NCBI GenBank assembly: GCA_020025075.1
Contig: JAHHSR010000021.1
Coordinates: forward strand, 1 to 23,535
Length of the DNA: 23,535 nt
Source of the DNA: Pectinatus sp.
GTDB lineage: Bacteria; Bacillota; Negativicutes; Selenomonadales; Selenomonadaceae
Direction: 5' to 3'
The notes beneath the pieces were generated by a model. That model saw only the letters and a list, made by a program, of their open reading frames with translations. It was not told the origin of the DNA and ran no database searches. Below are positions 1-6,224 of this stretch, one piece after another (position 1 is the first letter of the stretch; every line of letters starts with the position of its first letter). A program made the position numbers and the translations under genes.

Positions 1-23
1 CTATTTTCGTCTGTATCTTAGAA

Positions 24-55
24 TCCCACGAATTTATTCGTGGGAGTATGTCAAC
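24..55 (+). mobile_element. IS200/IS605-type right-end hairpin (candidate remnant)
   Basis: TCCCACGAAT (24-33) and ATTCGTGGGA (36-45) form a perfect 10-bp inverted repeat, followed by GTATGTCAAC. From memory, this layout (AATCCCAC, short palindrome, GTGGGAG, then a TGTCAA-like tail) matches right ends of IS200/IS605 or IS1341-type elements, where it is also the 3' part of the TnpB guide RNA. No transposase is visible because the window starts here. A stop codon at 19-21 could end an upstream reading frame. It could instead be a simple hairpin, as no T tract follows directly. Confidence 0.45.
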
Positions 56-65
56 ACTGGAAAGC

Positions 66-94
66 TTGCTAAAAACGGCCTTTTTTTATATAAT
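66..94 (+). promoter_or_regulatory. Sigma-A-type promoter for the yjfB-like gene
   Basis: TTGCTA (66-71) and a perfect TATAAT (89-94) are separated by 17 bp, ending about 30 bp before the start codon. The -35 matches consensus at four of six bases. No sigma-D (motility) -10 of the GCCGATAT kind is visible, although the gene product resembles a motility-linked protein. Confidence 0.6.
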
Positions 95-123
95 AGAAAA
101 AACAATAAAAAGAGGTGACTGTC

Positions 124-312
124 ATGGGAATTACATCGGGCATCGCCGGCCTTTCCGTGGGTGTGGCTCAAGGACGCGTGGAAAGTCAGCTGAGTACGCT
201 GGCCTTAGGCAAAGAACTTGATAATATGAAGACATCTACTGCCGACCTTTTATCACAGATGTTTGTTGGTTCGGACCCTAATTTAGGGAAAAATGTCGAC
301 ATAAAGGCTTGA
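124..312 (+). CDS. YjfB-like putative motility protein, 62 aa
   Basis: A small protein of 62 residues beginning MGITSGIAGL and ending LGKNVDIKA. The hydrophobic N-terminus, central LGKELDNMK region and C-terminal LGxNxDI(K/R)A signature fit the putative motility protein family typified by B. subtilis YjfB. That protein is known from the motility sigma factor regulon, and its biochemical role is unknown. I chose ATG 124 because AGAGGTG (111-117) lies 6 nt upstream; GTG 115 would overlap that ribosome binding site. The gene stands alone, with its own promoter before it and a terminator (335-371) after it. No flagellar gene is nearby. Assignment rests on pattern recall, so family membership is likely but not proven. 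Confidence 0.65.
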   Translation: MGITSGIAGLSVGVAQGRVESQLSTLALGKELDNMKTSTADLLSQMFVGSDPNLGKNVDIKA

Positions 313-334
313 ATTTACAAAAGGCACATTATTG

Positions 335-371
335 GCAGGAGCGGTATGAAACCTGCTCCCGCTCTTTTTTT
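335..371 (+). terminator. Rho-independent terminator after the yjfB-like gene
   Basis: GAGCGG (339-344) pairs with CCGCTC (359-364), directly followed by seven T (365-371). An alternative stem, GGAGC-GG with CC(T)GCTCC, uses the same region. Either form ends the one-gene transcript. Confidence 0.75.
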
Positions 372-379
372 ATCGCTTT

Positions 380-407
380 TTGTATTTTTATACATTATAC
401 ATAAAAT
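380..407 (+). promoter_or_regulatory. Candidate promoter with overlapping ARG-box-like palindrome
   Basis: TTGTAT (380-385) and TAAAAT (402-407) are 16 bp apart, upstream of the ABC importer. The perfect inverted repeat TGTAT-TTTT-ATACA (381-394) overlaps the -35 and fits the ArgR half-site pattern TGNAT-W4-ATNCA. TATACAT occurs three times (389-395, 396-402, 407-413). The region is very AT-rich, so chance matches are possible. Confidence 0.4.
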
Positions 408-430
408 ATACATAAACGGAGGAAGAAACA

Positions 431-1207
431 ATGAAGAAATTGTTATTTTTATCAATGGTTTTGCTTTTGGGAGTCAGTACGCTATTTGCCGGTTGTGGCA
501 GCCAAAAGGCAACACAGCAGGAAAAAGTCTTGAAGGTGGCAACTTGTGCCGATTTTGCCCCGTTTGAATTTCAAGGCAAAGATGGAAAATTTGAGGGCTT
601 TGATATGGATATTATAAGAGCTATCGGCGAAAAGATGGGAGATGAGGTAAAAATAAGCAATGTTGGCTTTGATGGCCTTATCCCCGCTTTGCAGGCTGGC
701 AATGTCGATGCTGTAATTTCTGGCCTTTCGATAAATGAAGAACGCGAAAAGAAAGTAGCATTTACTAATCCCTATTACCAATCGGGCTTGACGATAGTCG
801 TCAAAAAAGATAATGACTCCATTAAGTCTTTTTCCAACTTAGCAGGTAAGAGCATAGCCGTGCAGATAGGAACGACTGGCGCAACCGAAGCAAAAAAAAT
901 TCCGGGTGCCAAAGTTAAAGAGCTAAATAGTTCAGCCGACACCTTTATCGAATTAAATGCTGGCAATGTCGAGGCAGTTATTAATGATAAGCCGGTAAAT
1001 GCATATTATCTCGTAAAAAGTGGCGATAAAAACGTCAAAATTGTTGGCAAGCCTCTGACCTCAGAAGAATATGCCATTGCCGTCAAGAAGGGCAATAAAA
1101 AGCTCTTGGAAGAACTGAATAAAGGCTTGGCAGAAATAAAGGCAGATGGAACATATGCAAAAATTTATGAAAAATGGTTTGGCACTAAGCCTTCTGTTGA
1201 GGATTAA
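431..1207 (+). CDS. Polar amino acid ABC transporter, substrate-binding lipoprotein
   Basis: A 258-residue type 3 solute-binding protein (family of HisJ, GlnH, ArtJ). The signal peptide ends in the lipobox LFAGC, so Cys22 should be lipidated and the protein membrane-anchored outside the cytoplasm. The mature part starts with LKVATCADFAPFEF and contains ISGLSINEEREKKVAFTNPYY. In this family that segment holds the arginine which binds the ligand carboxylate. ATG 431 has GGAGGAAG 4 nt upstream. The permease starts 13 nt after the stop and the ATPase follows, so it is a complete importer operon. The substrate cannot be read from sequence. Arginine, glutamine, histidine and cystine are all possible; an ARG-box-like site upstream mildly favours a basic amino acid. 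Confidence 0.92.
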   Translation: MKKLLFLSMVLLLGVSTLFAGCGSQKATQQEKVLKVATCADFAPFEFQGKDGKFEGFDMDIIRAIGEKMGDEVKISNVGFDGLIPALQAGNVDAVISGLSINEEREKKVAFTNPYYQSGLTIVVKKDNDSIKSFSNLAGKSIAVQIGTTGATEAKKIPGAKVKELNSSADTFIELNAGNVEAVINDKPVNAYYLVKSGDKNVKIVGKPLTSEEYAIAVKKGNKKLLEELNKGLAEIKADGTYAKIYEKWFGTKPSVED

Positions 1208-1220
1208 AGGGTGATGGAAT

Positions 1221-1889
1221 ATGGAATTTGATTTTTCGTTGGTCTGGCAGTCGCTCCCACTGCTTTTGGCGGGAGCGGCGGTTACTATAAAAATAACGGC
1301 AATAAGCGTGGCTATCGGTATCTTTATTGGCATGTTCGCCGGCATTGCCAAAGTGGGACATTGCCGTATATTGCGTATTTTGGCGACTATTTACATTGAT
1401 TTTATTCGCGGTACGCCGCTTTTGGTACAGATATTTATCATTTATTTTGCTCTGCCGACAATTACAAATATCAAGATGGATCCCTTTTGGGCTGCCATTA
1501 GTGCTTGTGGCATCAATAGTGGCGCCTATGTGGCGGAGATATTTCGCGCGGGAATTCAGGGCATTGACAAAGGGCAGATGGAGGCAGGCCGCTCTTTAGG
1601 GCTTACGTGGGCTCAAACAATGCGCTATATCATTATTCCTCAGGCATTTCGCCAGATTATTCCGCCACTTGGCAATGAATTTATTGCCCTTTTGAAAGAC
1701 TCTTCACTGGTTTCAGTCATCGGTTTTGAAGAGCTCACTCGCAGTGGTCAGCTCATCATTGCCCGCACGTATGGTTCAATTGAAATTTGGTCGACAGTAG
1801 CAATTTTATATCTTATCATGACGCTGACGATAGCACAGCTCGTCAATTTCATGGAAAGGCGCTTATGCCGTTTTACCGTGCGCAACTAA
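1221..1889 (+). CDS. Polar amino acid ABC transporter, permease
   Basis: A 222-residue inner-membrane permease of the HisM/GlnP family. Hydrophobic segments lie at about residues 13-42, 50-82, 88-105 and 185-210. The motif DFIRGTPLLVQIF (60-72) is typical of the family. The EAA loop that docks on the ATPase is at about 121-140 (EAGRSLGL then IIIP). The length is usual. One permease gene suggests a homodimeric channel. AAGGGTG lies just upstream of ATG 1221, partly overlapping the stop of the lipoprotein gene region, so translation is probably coupled. The strong match in motif and context makes the role secure, but the transported amino acid is not known. Confidence 0.93.
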   Translation: MEFDFSLVWQSLPLLLAGAAVTIKITAISVAIGIFIGMFAGIAKVGHCRILRILATIYIDFIRGTPLLVQIFIIYFALPTITNIKMDPFWAAISACGINSGAYVAEIFRAGIQGIDKGQMEAGRSLGLTWAQTMRYIIIPQAFRQIIPPLGNEFIALLKDSSLVSVIGFEELTRSGQLIIARTYGSIEIWSTVAILYLIMTLTIAQLVNFMERRLCRFTVRN

Positions 1890-1902
1890 GGGGGTATTTA
1901 CT

Positions 1903-2634
1903 TTGCCTAAAAAAGAAATGATAAAGATAAATGGGCTAGAAAAGCATTTTGGCCAAGTTGAGATTTTGCGCGGCATAGACCTTGCAGTTGAGGAAGGCGA
2001 GGTGGTGGCTATCATTGGCCCTTCTGGCTCTGGCAAATCGACGCTTTTACGCTGTATGAATTACCTTGAAAAACCGTCAGCAGGTTCTATCAGTATTGGC
2101 GGCTTAGATTTTGCTGCGCATAATATCGATAAAATGCGCGCCGACATTGGCATGGTCTTCCAGCATTTTAATCTTTTTCCGCATATGAGCATTTTAGAAA
2201 ATGTTATGCTCGGTGCAATCAAGGTGAGAAAGGTGAATTTTGCGCAGGCAAAAGAGGAGGCTTTGGCGCTTTTAAAGCGCGTGGCCCTTGTCGAAAAGGC
2301 AGCTGCTTATCCGCTGCAGCTCTCTGGCGGACAGCAACAGCGCGTTGCAATAGCGCGTGCCTTGGCAATGAAGCCCAAGGTCATGCTTTTTGATGAGCCT
2401 ACCTCAGCGCTTGACCCTGAGATGGTTGGCGAAGTGCTTGATGTCATGCGCGACCTGGCGCGTGCAGGCATGACAATGGTTGTCGTGACGCATGAGATGG
2501 GTTTTGCCCGTGAGGTTGGCACGCGCCTTTTATTCATTGATGGCGGAAAAATTGTCGAAGATGGCAAGCCAAAAGAGATTTTTGCTGCGCCGCGCGAGGA
2601 GCGGACACGACAATTTTTATCGAAGGTATTGTAG
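1903..2634 (+). CDS. Polar amino acid ABC transporter, ATP-binding protein
   Basis: A 243-residue ATPase of the GlnQ/HisP/ArtP group that powers the importer encoded just before it. Walker A is GPSGSGKST (39-47), the Q-loop glutamine is Q87, the signature is LSGGQ (140-144), Walker B ends in D164-E165 and the switch histidine is H197 (VVVTHEMGF). All catalytic residues are present. It starts with TTG 1903, supported by AAGGGGG 8 nt upstream; no better ATG exists before the conserved MIKINGLEKHFG strand, although ATG 1918 would also keep the whole fold. It is the last gene of the operon; a hairpin and T7 tract follow within 32 nt. Confidence 0.94.
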   Translation: MPKKEMIKINGLEKHFGQVEILRGIDLAVEEGEVVAIIGPSGSGKSTLLRCMNYLEKPSAGSISIGGLDFAAHNIDKMRADIGMVFQHFNLFPHMSILENVMLGAIKVRKVNFAQAKEEALALLKRVALVEKAAAYPLQLSGGQQQRVAIARALAMKPKVMLFDEPTSALDPEMVGEVLDVMRDLARAGMTMVVVTHEMGFAREVGTRLLFIDGGKIVEDGKPKEIFAAPREERTRQFLSKVL

Positions 2635-2640
2635 AAAAAA

Positions 2641-2665
2641 GGCTCGCTTTGGCGGGTCTTTTTTT
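2641..2665 (+). terminator. Terminator of the ABC importer operon
   Basis: GGCTCGC (2641-2647) pairs with GGCGGGTC (2651-2658) through two wobble pairs, followed by seven T (2659-2665). It lies 7 nt after the ATPase stop. Confidence 0.65.
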
Positions 2666-2788
2666 ATGGGCAAATTTTGCCTAAAAATATAGCTATATTA
2701 ATAGGAAGTCAATTAAAAAAATGCTTTAAAATAGCAATTTTATGAAACACTAGGCAGCGTGTAATTAAAAAACCTTATAAAATAAGTA
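2666..2788. other. AT-rich intergenic stretch with a 14-bp palindrome
   Basis: No gene is seen between the ABC operon terminator and the ybxF promoter. The stretch holds GGCAAATTTTGCC (2669-2681), a near-palindrome, and AATATAGCTATATT (2686-2699), a perfect 14-bp palindrome with no known match that I can name. rpoC would normally lie just upstream here, so this is the junction where the str genes are detached from rpoBC. Confidence 0.5.
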
Positions 2789-2817
2789 TTGACAAGTGTT
2801 TTGGGAGATGATATTAT
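2789..2817 (+). promoter_or_regulatory. Strong sigma-A promoter for ybxF-rpsL-rpsG-fusA-tuf
   Basis: Perfect TTGACA (2789-2794), a 17-bp spacer and TATTAT (2812-2817). It lies about 80 bp before ybxF and is the only convincing promoter for the str genes. The octamer ACAAGTGT occurs at 2792-2799 and again at 2820-2827, flanking the core promoter. Confidence 0.85.
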
Positions 2818-2897
2818 ATACAAGTGTCTTGAAACTGCGGCAATCGCCCGAAGATGCAGCTCCGCTTGGCGGAGTGAAGTGATTGGGGAGTGAAAGT

Positions 2898-3143
2898 ATG
2901 CTGGAAAAACTAAAAGAGGCAGACCGAGTCATTGGTGTCAAGCAAGTTACAAAAGCTGTCAGCAACGGCCTGGCTGAATGTGTTTTTTTAGCCGATGACG
3001 CAGATGATAGGATTCTGCAGCCGCTGCGCGAACTGTGCAGTGCAAGGCAGGTCAAGATGCTGTCAGGGTCCACAATGAAGGAAATAGGCAAGGTCTGTTC
3101 CATTGAAGTCGGCGCTGCTGCTGCAGCTATTATACACAAGTAA
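2898..3143 (+). CDS. ybxF: L7Ae/L30e/Gadd45-family RNA-binding protein (YbxF-like), 81 aa
   Basis: A small protein of the L7Ae/L30e family, whose members bind kink-turn RNA and, in Bacillota, associate with the ribosome. The hallmark features are AVSNGLAECVFLADDAD (about residues 20-36), followed by the strand VKMLSG and the C-terminal CSIEVGAAAAAII. The length of 81 residues matches B. subtilis YbxF. I chose ATG 2898 because GGGGAG (2885-2890) sits 7 nt upstream; the in-frame TTG 2883 would overlap that site. In most relatives this gene sits between rpoC and rpsL. Here it is the first gene of the str transcript. The exact cellular role is not established. Confidence 0.88.
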   Translation: MLEKLKEADRVIGVKQVTKAVSNGLAECVFLADDADDRILQPLRELCSARQVKMLSGSTMKEIGKVCSIEVGAAAAAIIHK

Positions 3144-3161
3144 TTGCAATGCCGATATTTT

Positions 3162-3201
3162 CCCCTTGGGGCAATCCCCCAAAAGGGGCTCCCTACGGGG
3201 A
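3162..3201 (+). promoter_or_regulatory. GC-rich leader hairpins before rpsL
   Basis: CCCCTTGGGG (3162-3171) can pair with CCCCAAAAGGGG (3177-3188) as a long stem with two bulged A. It is followed by TCCC-TACG-GGGA (3190-3201), a short stem closed by a cUACGg tetraloop of the extra-stable UNCG class. No T tract follows, so this is not a terminator. It could be a ribosomal-protein binding or RNA processing site between ybxF and rpsL; that function is inference. Confidence 0.45.
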
Positions 3202-3228
3202 CTTATCTTTTAGGAAGGAGGTGCATGT

Positions 3229-3606
3229 ATGCCTACAATTAATCAGTTGATCAGAAAAAGCAGACAGAGCATGCAGGAAAAATCTACGGCTCCGGCACTT
3301 AAAAACTGCCCGCAGAAACGTGGCGTTTGCACGAGGGTTTATACGACTACCCCTAAAAAGCCTAACTCCGCATTGCGTAAAGTTGCCCGTGTCCGTTTAA
3401 CGAATAGTATTGAAGTTACGGCTTATATCCCTGGTATTGGTCACAACCTTCAAGAACATAGCGTCGTTTTAATCCGCGGCGGCCGTGTAAAAGACTTACC
3501 AGGTGTTCGCTATCATATCATTCGCGGTTCCCTCGATACAGCAGGTGTCCAAGATCGCAAGCAGGGAAGAAGCAAATATGGTGCGAAACGCGCCAAGAAG
3601 AAATAA
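3229..3606 (+). CDS. rpsL: Small subunit ribosomal protein S12
   Basis: A 125-residue S12, the decoding-centre protein of the 30S subunit. TTTPKKPNSALRK (about 39-51) and GGRVKDLPGVRYH are intact. The lysines at positions tied to streptomycin resistance (K43 and the K of RVKDLPG) are wild type, so no target-site resistance is predicted. The aspartate of KDLPG that many bacteria methylthiolate is present. ATG 3229 follows AGGAAGGAGGT by 6-7 nt. It is second in the str transcript, 85 nt after ybxF, with hairpins in the gap. Confidence 0.98.
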   Translation: MPTINQLIRKSRQSMQEKSTAPALKNCPQKRGVCTRVYTTTPKKPNSALRKVARVRLTNSIEVTAYIPGIGHNLQEHSVVLIRGGRVKDLPGVRYHIIRGSLDTAGVQDRKQGRSKYGAKRAKKK

Positions 3607-3634
3607 GAAGGCTCAATGGCAAGGAGGGATATAG

Positions 3635-4105
3635 ATGCCGAGAAAAGGTCCTGTACCTAAGCGCGATGTGTTGCCGGATCCGGTATACAAATCGAAAAAA
3701 GTTACGAAATTTATCAATAAGGTAATGCTCTCCGGCAAGAAGAGTGTTGCTGAGCAAGTAGTATATGATGCGTTTGACCGCATTAAAGATAAAACTGGCA
3801 AAGACCCGTTAGAAGTGTTTGAAACAGCACTGAATAACGTTATGCCGGTCCTTGAAGTTCGTGCTCGCCGTGTTGGTGGCGCCAACTATCAGGTTCCTGT
3901 GGAAGTTCGTCCCGATCGTCGCATGACGCTTGGCATTCGCTGGCTGGTAAATTATGCTCGCCTACGCGGAGAAAAGACCATGAACGAAAGACTTTCCGGA
4001 GAACTTATGGATGCAGCTAACAATACTGGCGCTGCAATCAAGAAGAAGGAAGATACCCACAAGATGGCGGAAGCTAACAAGGCATTCGCTCATTATCGTT
4101 GGTAA
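3635..4105 (+). CDS. rpsG: Small subunit ribosomal protein S7
   Basis: A 156-residue S7, the primary assembly protein of the 30S head and a contact to E-site tRNA. It starts MPRKGPVPKRDVLPDP and ends AFAHYRW, the usual bacterial length and termini. The segment EVRARRVGGANYQVPVEV is the family core. AAGGAGGG (3620-3627) lies 7 nt before ATG 3635. In E. coli S7 represses the str mRNA. The 28-nt rpsL-rpsG gap is too short for the long E. coli-type control element, so any autoregulation would use a different site. Confidence 0.98.
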   Translation: MPRKGPVPKRDVLPDPVYKSKKVTKFINKVMLSGKKSVAEQVVYDAFDRIKDKTGKDPLEVFETALNNVMPVLEVRARRVGGANYQVPVEVRPDRRMTLGIRWLVNYARLRGEKTMNERLSGELMDAANNTGAAIKKKEDTHKMAEANKAFAHYRW

Positions 4106-4127
4106 TTTGATATAAGGAGCGATATAA

Positions 4128-6206
4128 GTGGCAAGAGAGTTTTCCCTTGAAAAAACTCGCAACATTGGTATCATAGCACATATTGATGCCGGCAAGACCA
4201 CTACGACTGAACGCATCCTGTTCTATACGGGCATTGTCCATAAGATCGGCGAAGTTCATGACGGCGCTGCTACGATGGACTGGATGGCTCAAGAACAAGA
4301 AAGAGGTATCACAATTACCTCTGCAGCAACTACCTGCCACTGGAAAGAACATCGTATCAACATCATTGATACACCGGGCCATGTGGACTTCACGGTAGAA
4401 GTTGAACGTTCGTTGAAAGTGCTTGATGGCGCCGTTACCGTACTTTCCGGTAAAAGCGGTGTTGAACCTCAGTCCGAAACGGTTTGGCGTCAGGCGGAAC
4501 GCTACAATGTTCCGCGCATGGTCTATGTCAACAAGATGGATATTGTTGGTGCTGACTATTACAATGTCTTAAAGATGATGAAGGAACGCCTTCATGCCAA
4601 TCCGGTTTCCATTCAGATTCCTATCGGAAGCGAAGATGATTTCCGTGGCATGATTGACCTTATCAACATGCAGGCTATCCTCTATGAAGATAAGGAAGGC
4701 AAACTTGAAACCTTCGGTCCGATTCCTGAAGAAATGCAGGCACAGGCGGAAGAATATCGCCAGAAAATGCTCGATGTCATCGCTGAAACAGACGATGATA
4801 TCATGATGAAGTATCTTGAAGGCGAAGAAATTTCTGTAGAAGAAATCAAAAAGGCTATCAGAAAGGCTACTATCGAATGTAAGGTTTGCCCAGTTGTTTG
4901 CGGCTCCTCTTACAAAAATAAAGGCATTCAGCCGATGCTCGATGCAGTAATCGACTTTATGCCGGCTCCGACTGATATCCCTGCTATAAAAGGTATCAAT
5001 CCGGAAACGGAAGAAGAAGAAGAACGCCCAGCAAGCGATGAAGAACCGTTTGCAGCGTTGGCCTTCAAAATTATGGCTGACCCGTTTGTTGGTAAGCTCG
5101 CTTTCTTCCGCGTTTACTCTGGTACCCTCTCGTCCGGTTCTTACGTTTATAACTCCTCGAAGGATAAAAAAGAACGTATCGGCCGTATTCTTCAGATGCA
5201 TGCTAACCACCGCAAAGAACTTGAAATCGTTTATAGCGGCGACATCGCTGCTGCCGTAGGTCTTAAAGATACGGGTACAGGCGATACGCTTTGCGATGAA
5301 AAGAGCCCGATTGTTCTCGAATCGATGGAATTCCCAGATCCCGTTATTTCCGTTGCCGTTGAACCGAAAACAAAAGCTGACCAAGAAAAGATGGGCATTG
5401 CCCTTCAGAAACTTGCCGAAGAAGACCCGACTTTCCGCGTCGCTACCGACCAGGAAACTGGCCAGTGCATCATCTCCGGCATGGGCGAATTGCATCTTGA
5501 AATTATCGTCGACCGCATGCTGCGCGAATTCCGCGTTGAATGTAATGTCGGCAAACCCCAGGTTGCTTATCGCGAAACAATCAGAAAAGGCGTTAAATGC
5601 GAAGGTAAATTCATTCGTCAGTCCGGTGGTAAAGGTCAATATGGTCACTGCTGGCTCGAACTTATCCCGCAAGAACCTGGCGATGGCTTCTCGTTTGAAA
5701 GCAAAATCGTCGGTGGCGCTATTCCTAAGGAATATATTGGACCTATTGAAAACGGTGTCAAAGAAGCAATGGAAAACGGCGTTGTCGCTGGCTATCCGAT
5801 GGTTGACATCAAGGCTATCGTCTATGATGGTTCTTACCACGAAGTCGACTCCTCGGAAATGGCCTTTAAGATTGCTGGTTCTATGGCTTTCAAAAATGGC
5901 GCTCAGAAGGCTGACCCCGTACTGCTTGAACCGTACGTAAAAGTCGAAGTTACTGTTCCAGAAGATTATATGGGTGATGTCATCGGTGACCTCAATGCTC
6001 GCCGTGGCCGCATCGAAGGCATGGAACCGAGAAATGGCCTGCAGGTCATCAACGGTATGGTGCCGCTTTCCGAAATGTTCGGCTATGCTACGGATTTGCG
6101 CTCTCGTACACAGGGTCGCGGAAACTACTCAATGGAAGTTTCCCATTACGAAGAAGTTCCTAAAAATATAGCAGAAGCAATTGTTGCTAAAAACAAAGGT
6201 GAATAA
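4128..6206 (+). CDS. fusA: Translation elongation factor G
   Basis: A 692-residue GTPase that drives ribosomal translocation and, with RRF, recycling. The G1 motif AHIDAGKT is at 17-24, switch I has ERGITITSAAT, G3 is DTPGHVDF and G4 is NKMD. Domains II to V follow to the C-terminus; full length is typical. It starts with GTG 4128, supported by AAGGAGCG 8 nt upstream. A long open frame lies antisense within it, which I treat as a coding-strand shadow. It sits 22 nt after rpsG and 18 nt before tuf. Confidence 0.98.
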   Translation: MAREFSLEKTRNIGIIAHIDAGKTTTTERILFYTGIVHKIGEVHDGAATMDWMAQEQERGITITSAATTCHWKEHRINIIDTPGHVDFTVEVERSLKVLDGAVTVLSGKSGVEPQSETVWRQAERYNVPRMVYVNKMDIVGADYYNVLKMMKERLHANPVSIQIPIGSEDDFRGMIDLINMQAILYEDKEGKLETFGPIPEEMQAQAEEYRQKMLDVIAETDDDIMMKYLEGEEISVEEIKKAIRKATIECKVCPVVCGSSYKNKGIQPMLDAVIDFMPAPTDIPAIKGINPETEEEEERPASDEEPFAALAFKIMADPFVGKLAFFRVYSGTLSSGSYVYNSSKDKKERIGRILQMHANHRKELEIVYSGDIAAAVGLKDTGTGDTLCDEKSPIVLESMEFPDPVISVAVEPKTKADQEKMGIALQKLAEEDPTFRVATDQETGQCIISGMGELHLEIIVDRMLREFRVECNVGKPQVAYRETIRKGVKCEGKFIRQSGGKGQYGHCWLELIPQEPGDGFSFESKIVGGAIPKEYIGPIENGVKEAMENGVVAGYPMVDIKAIVYDGSYHEVDSSEMAFKIAGSMAFKNGAQKADPVLLEPYVKVEVTVPEDYMGDVIGDLNARRGRIEGMEPRNGLQVINGMVPLSEMFGYATDLRSRTQGRGNYSMEVSHYEEVPKNIAEAIVAKNKGE

Positions 6207-6224
6207 AGGAGGATAAAATCCACA

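Noticed and set aside
346..567. A 73-codon + strand frame overlapping the importer leader and lipoprotein gene
   Set aside because: It begins inside the terminator, has no binding site, and overlaps the lipoprotein gene in another frame.
4569..5840. A 423-codon open frame antisense to fusA
   Set aside because: Composition is a shadow of fusA codon use, with no recognisable domain, no ribosome binding site or promoter. fusA is unquestionable on the other strand.
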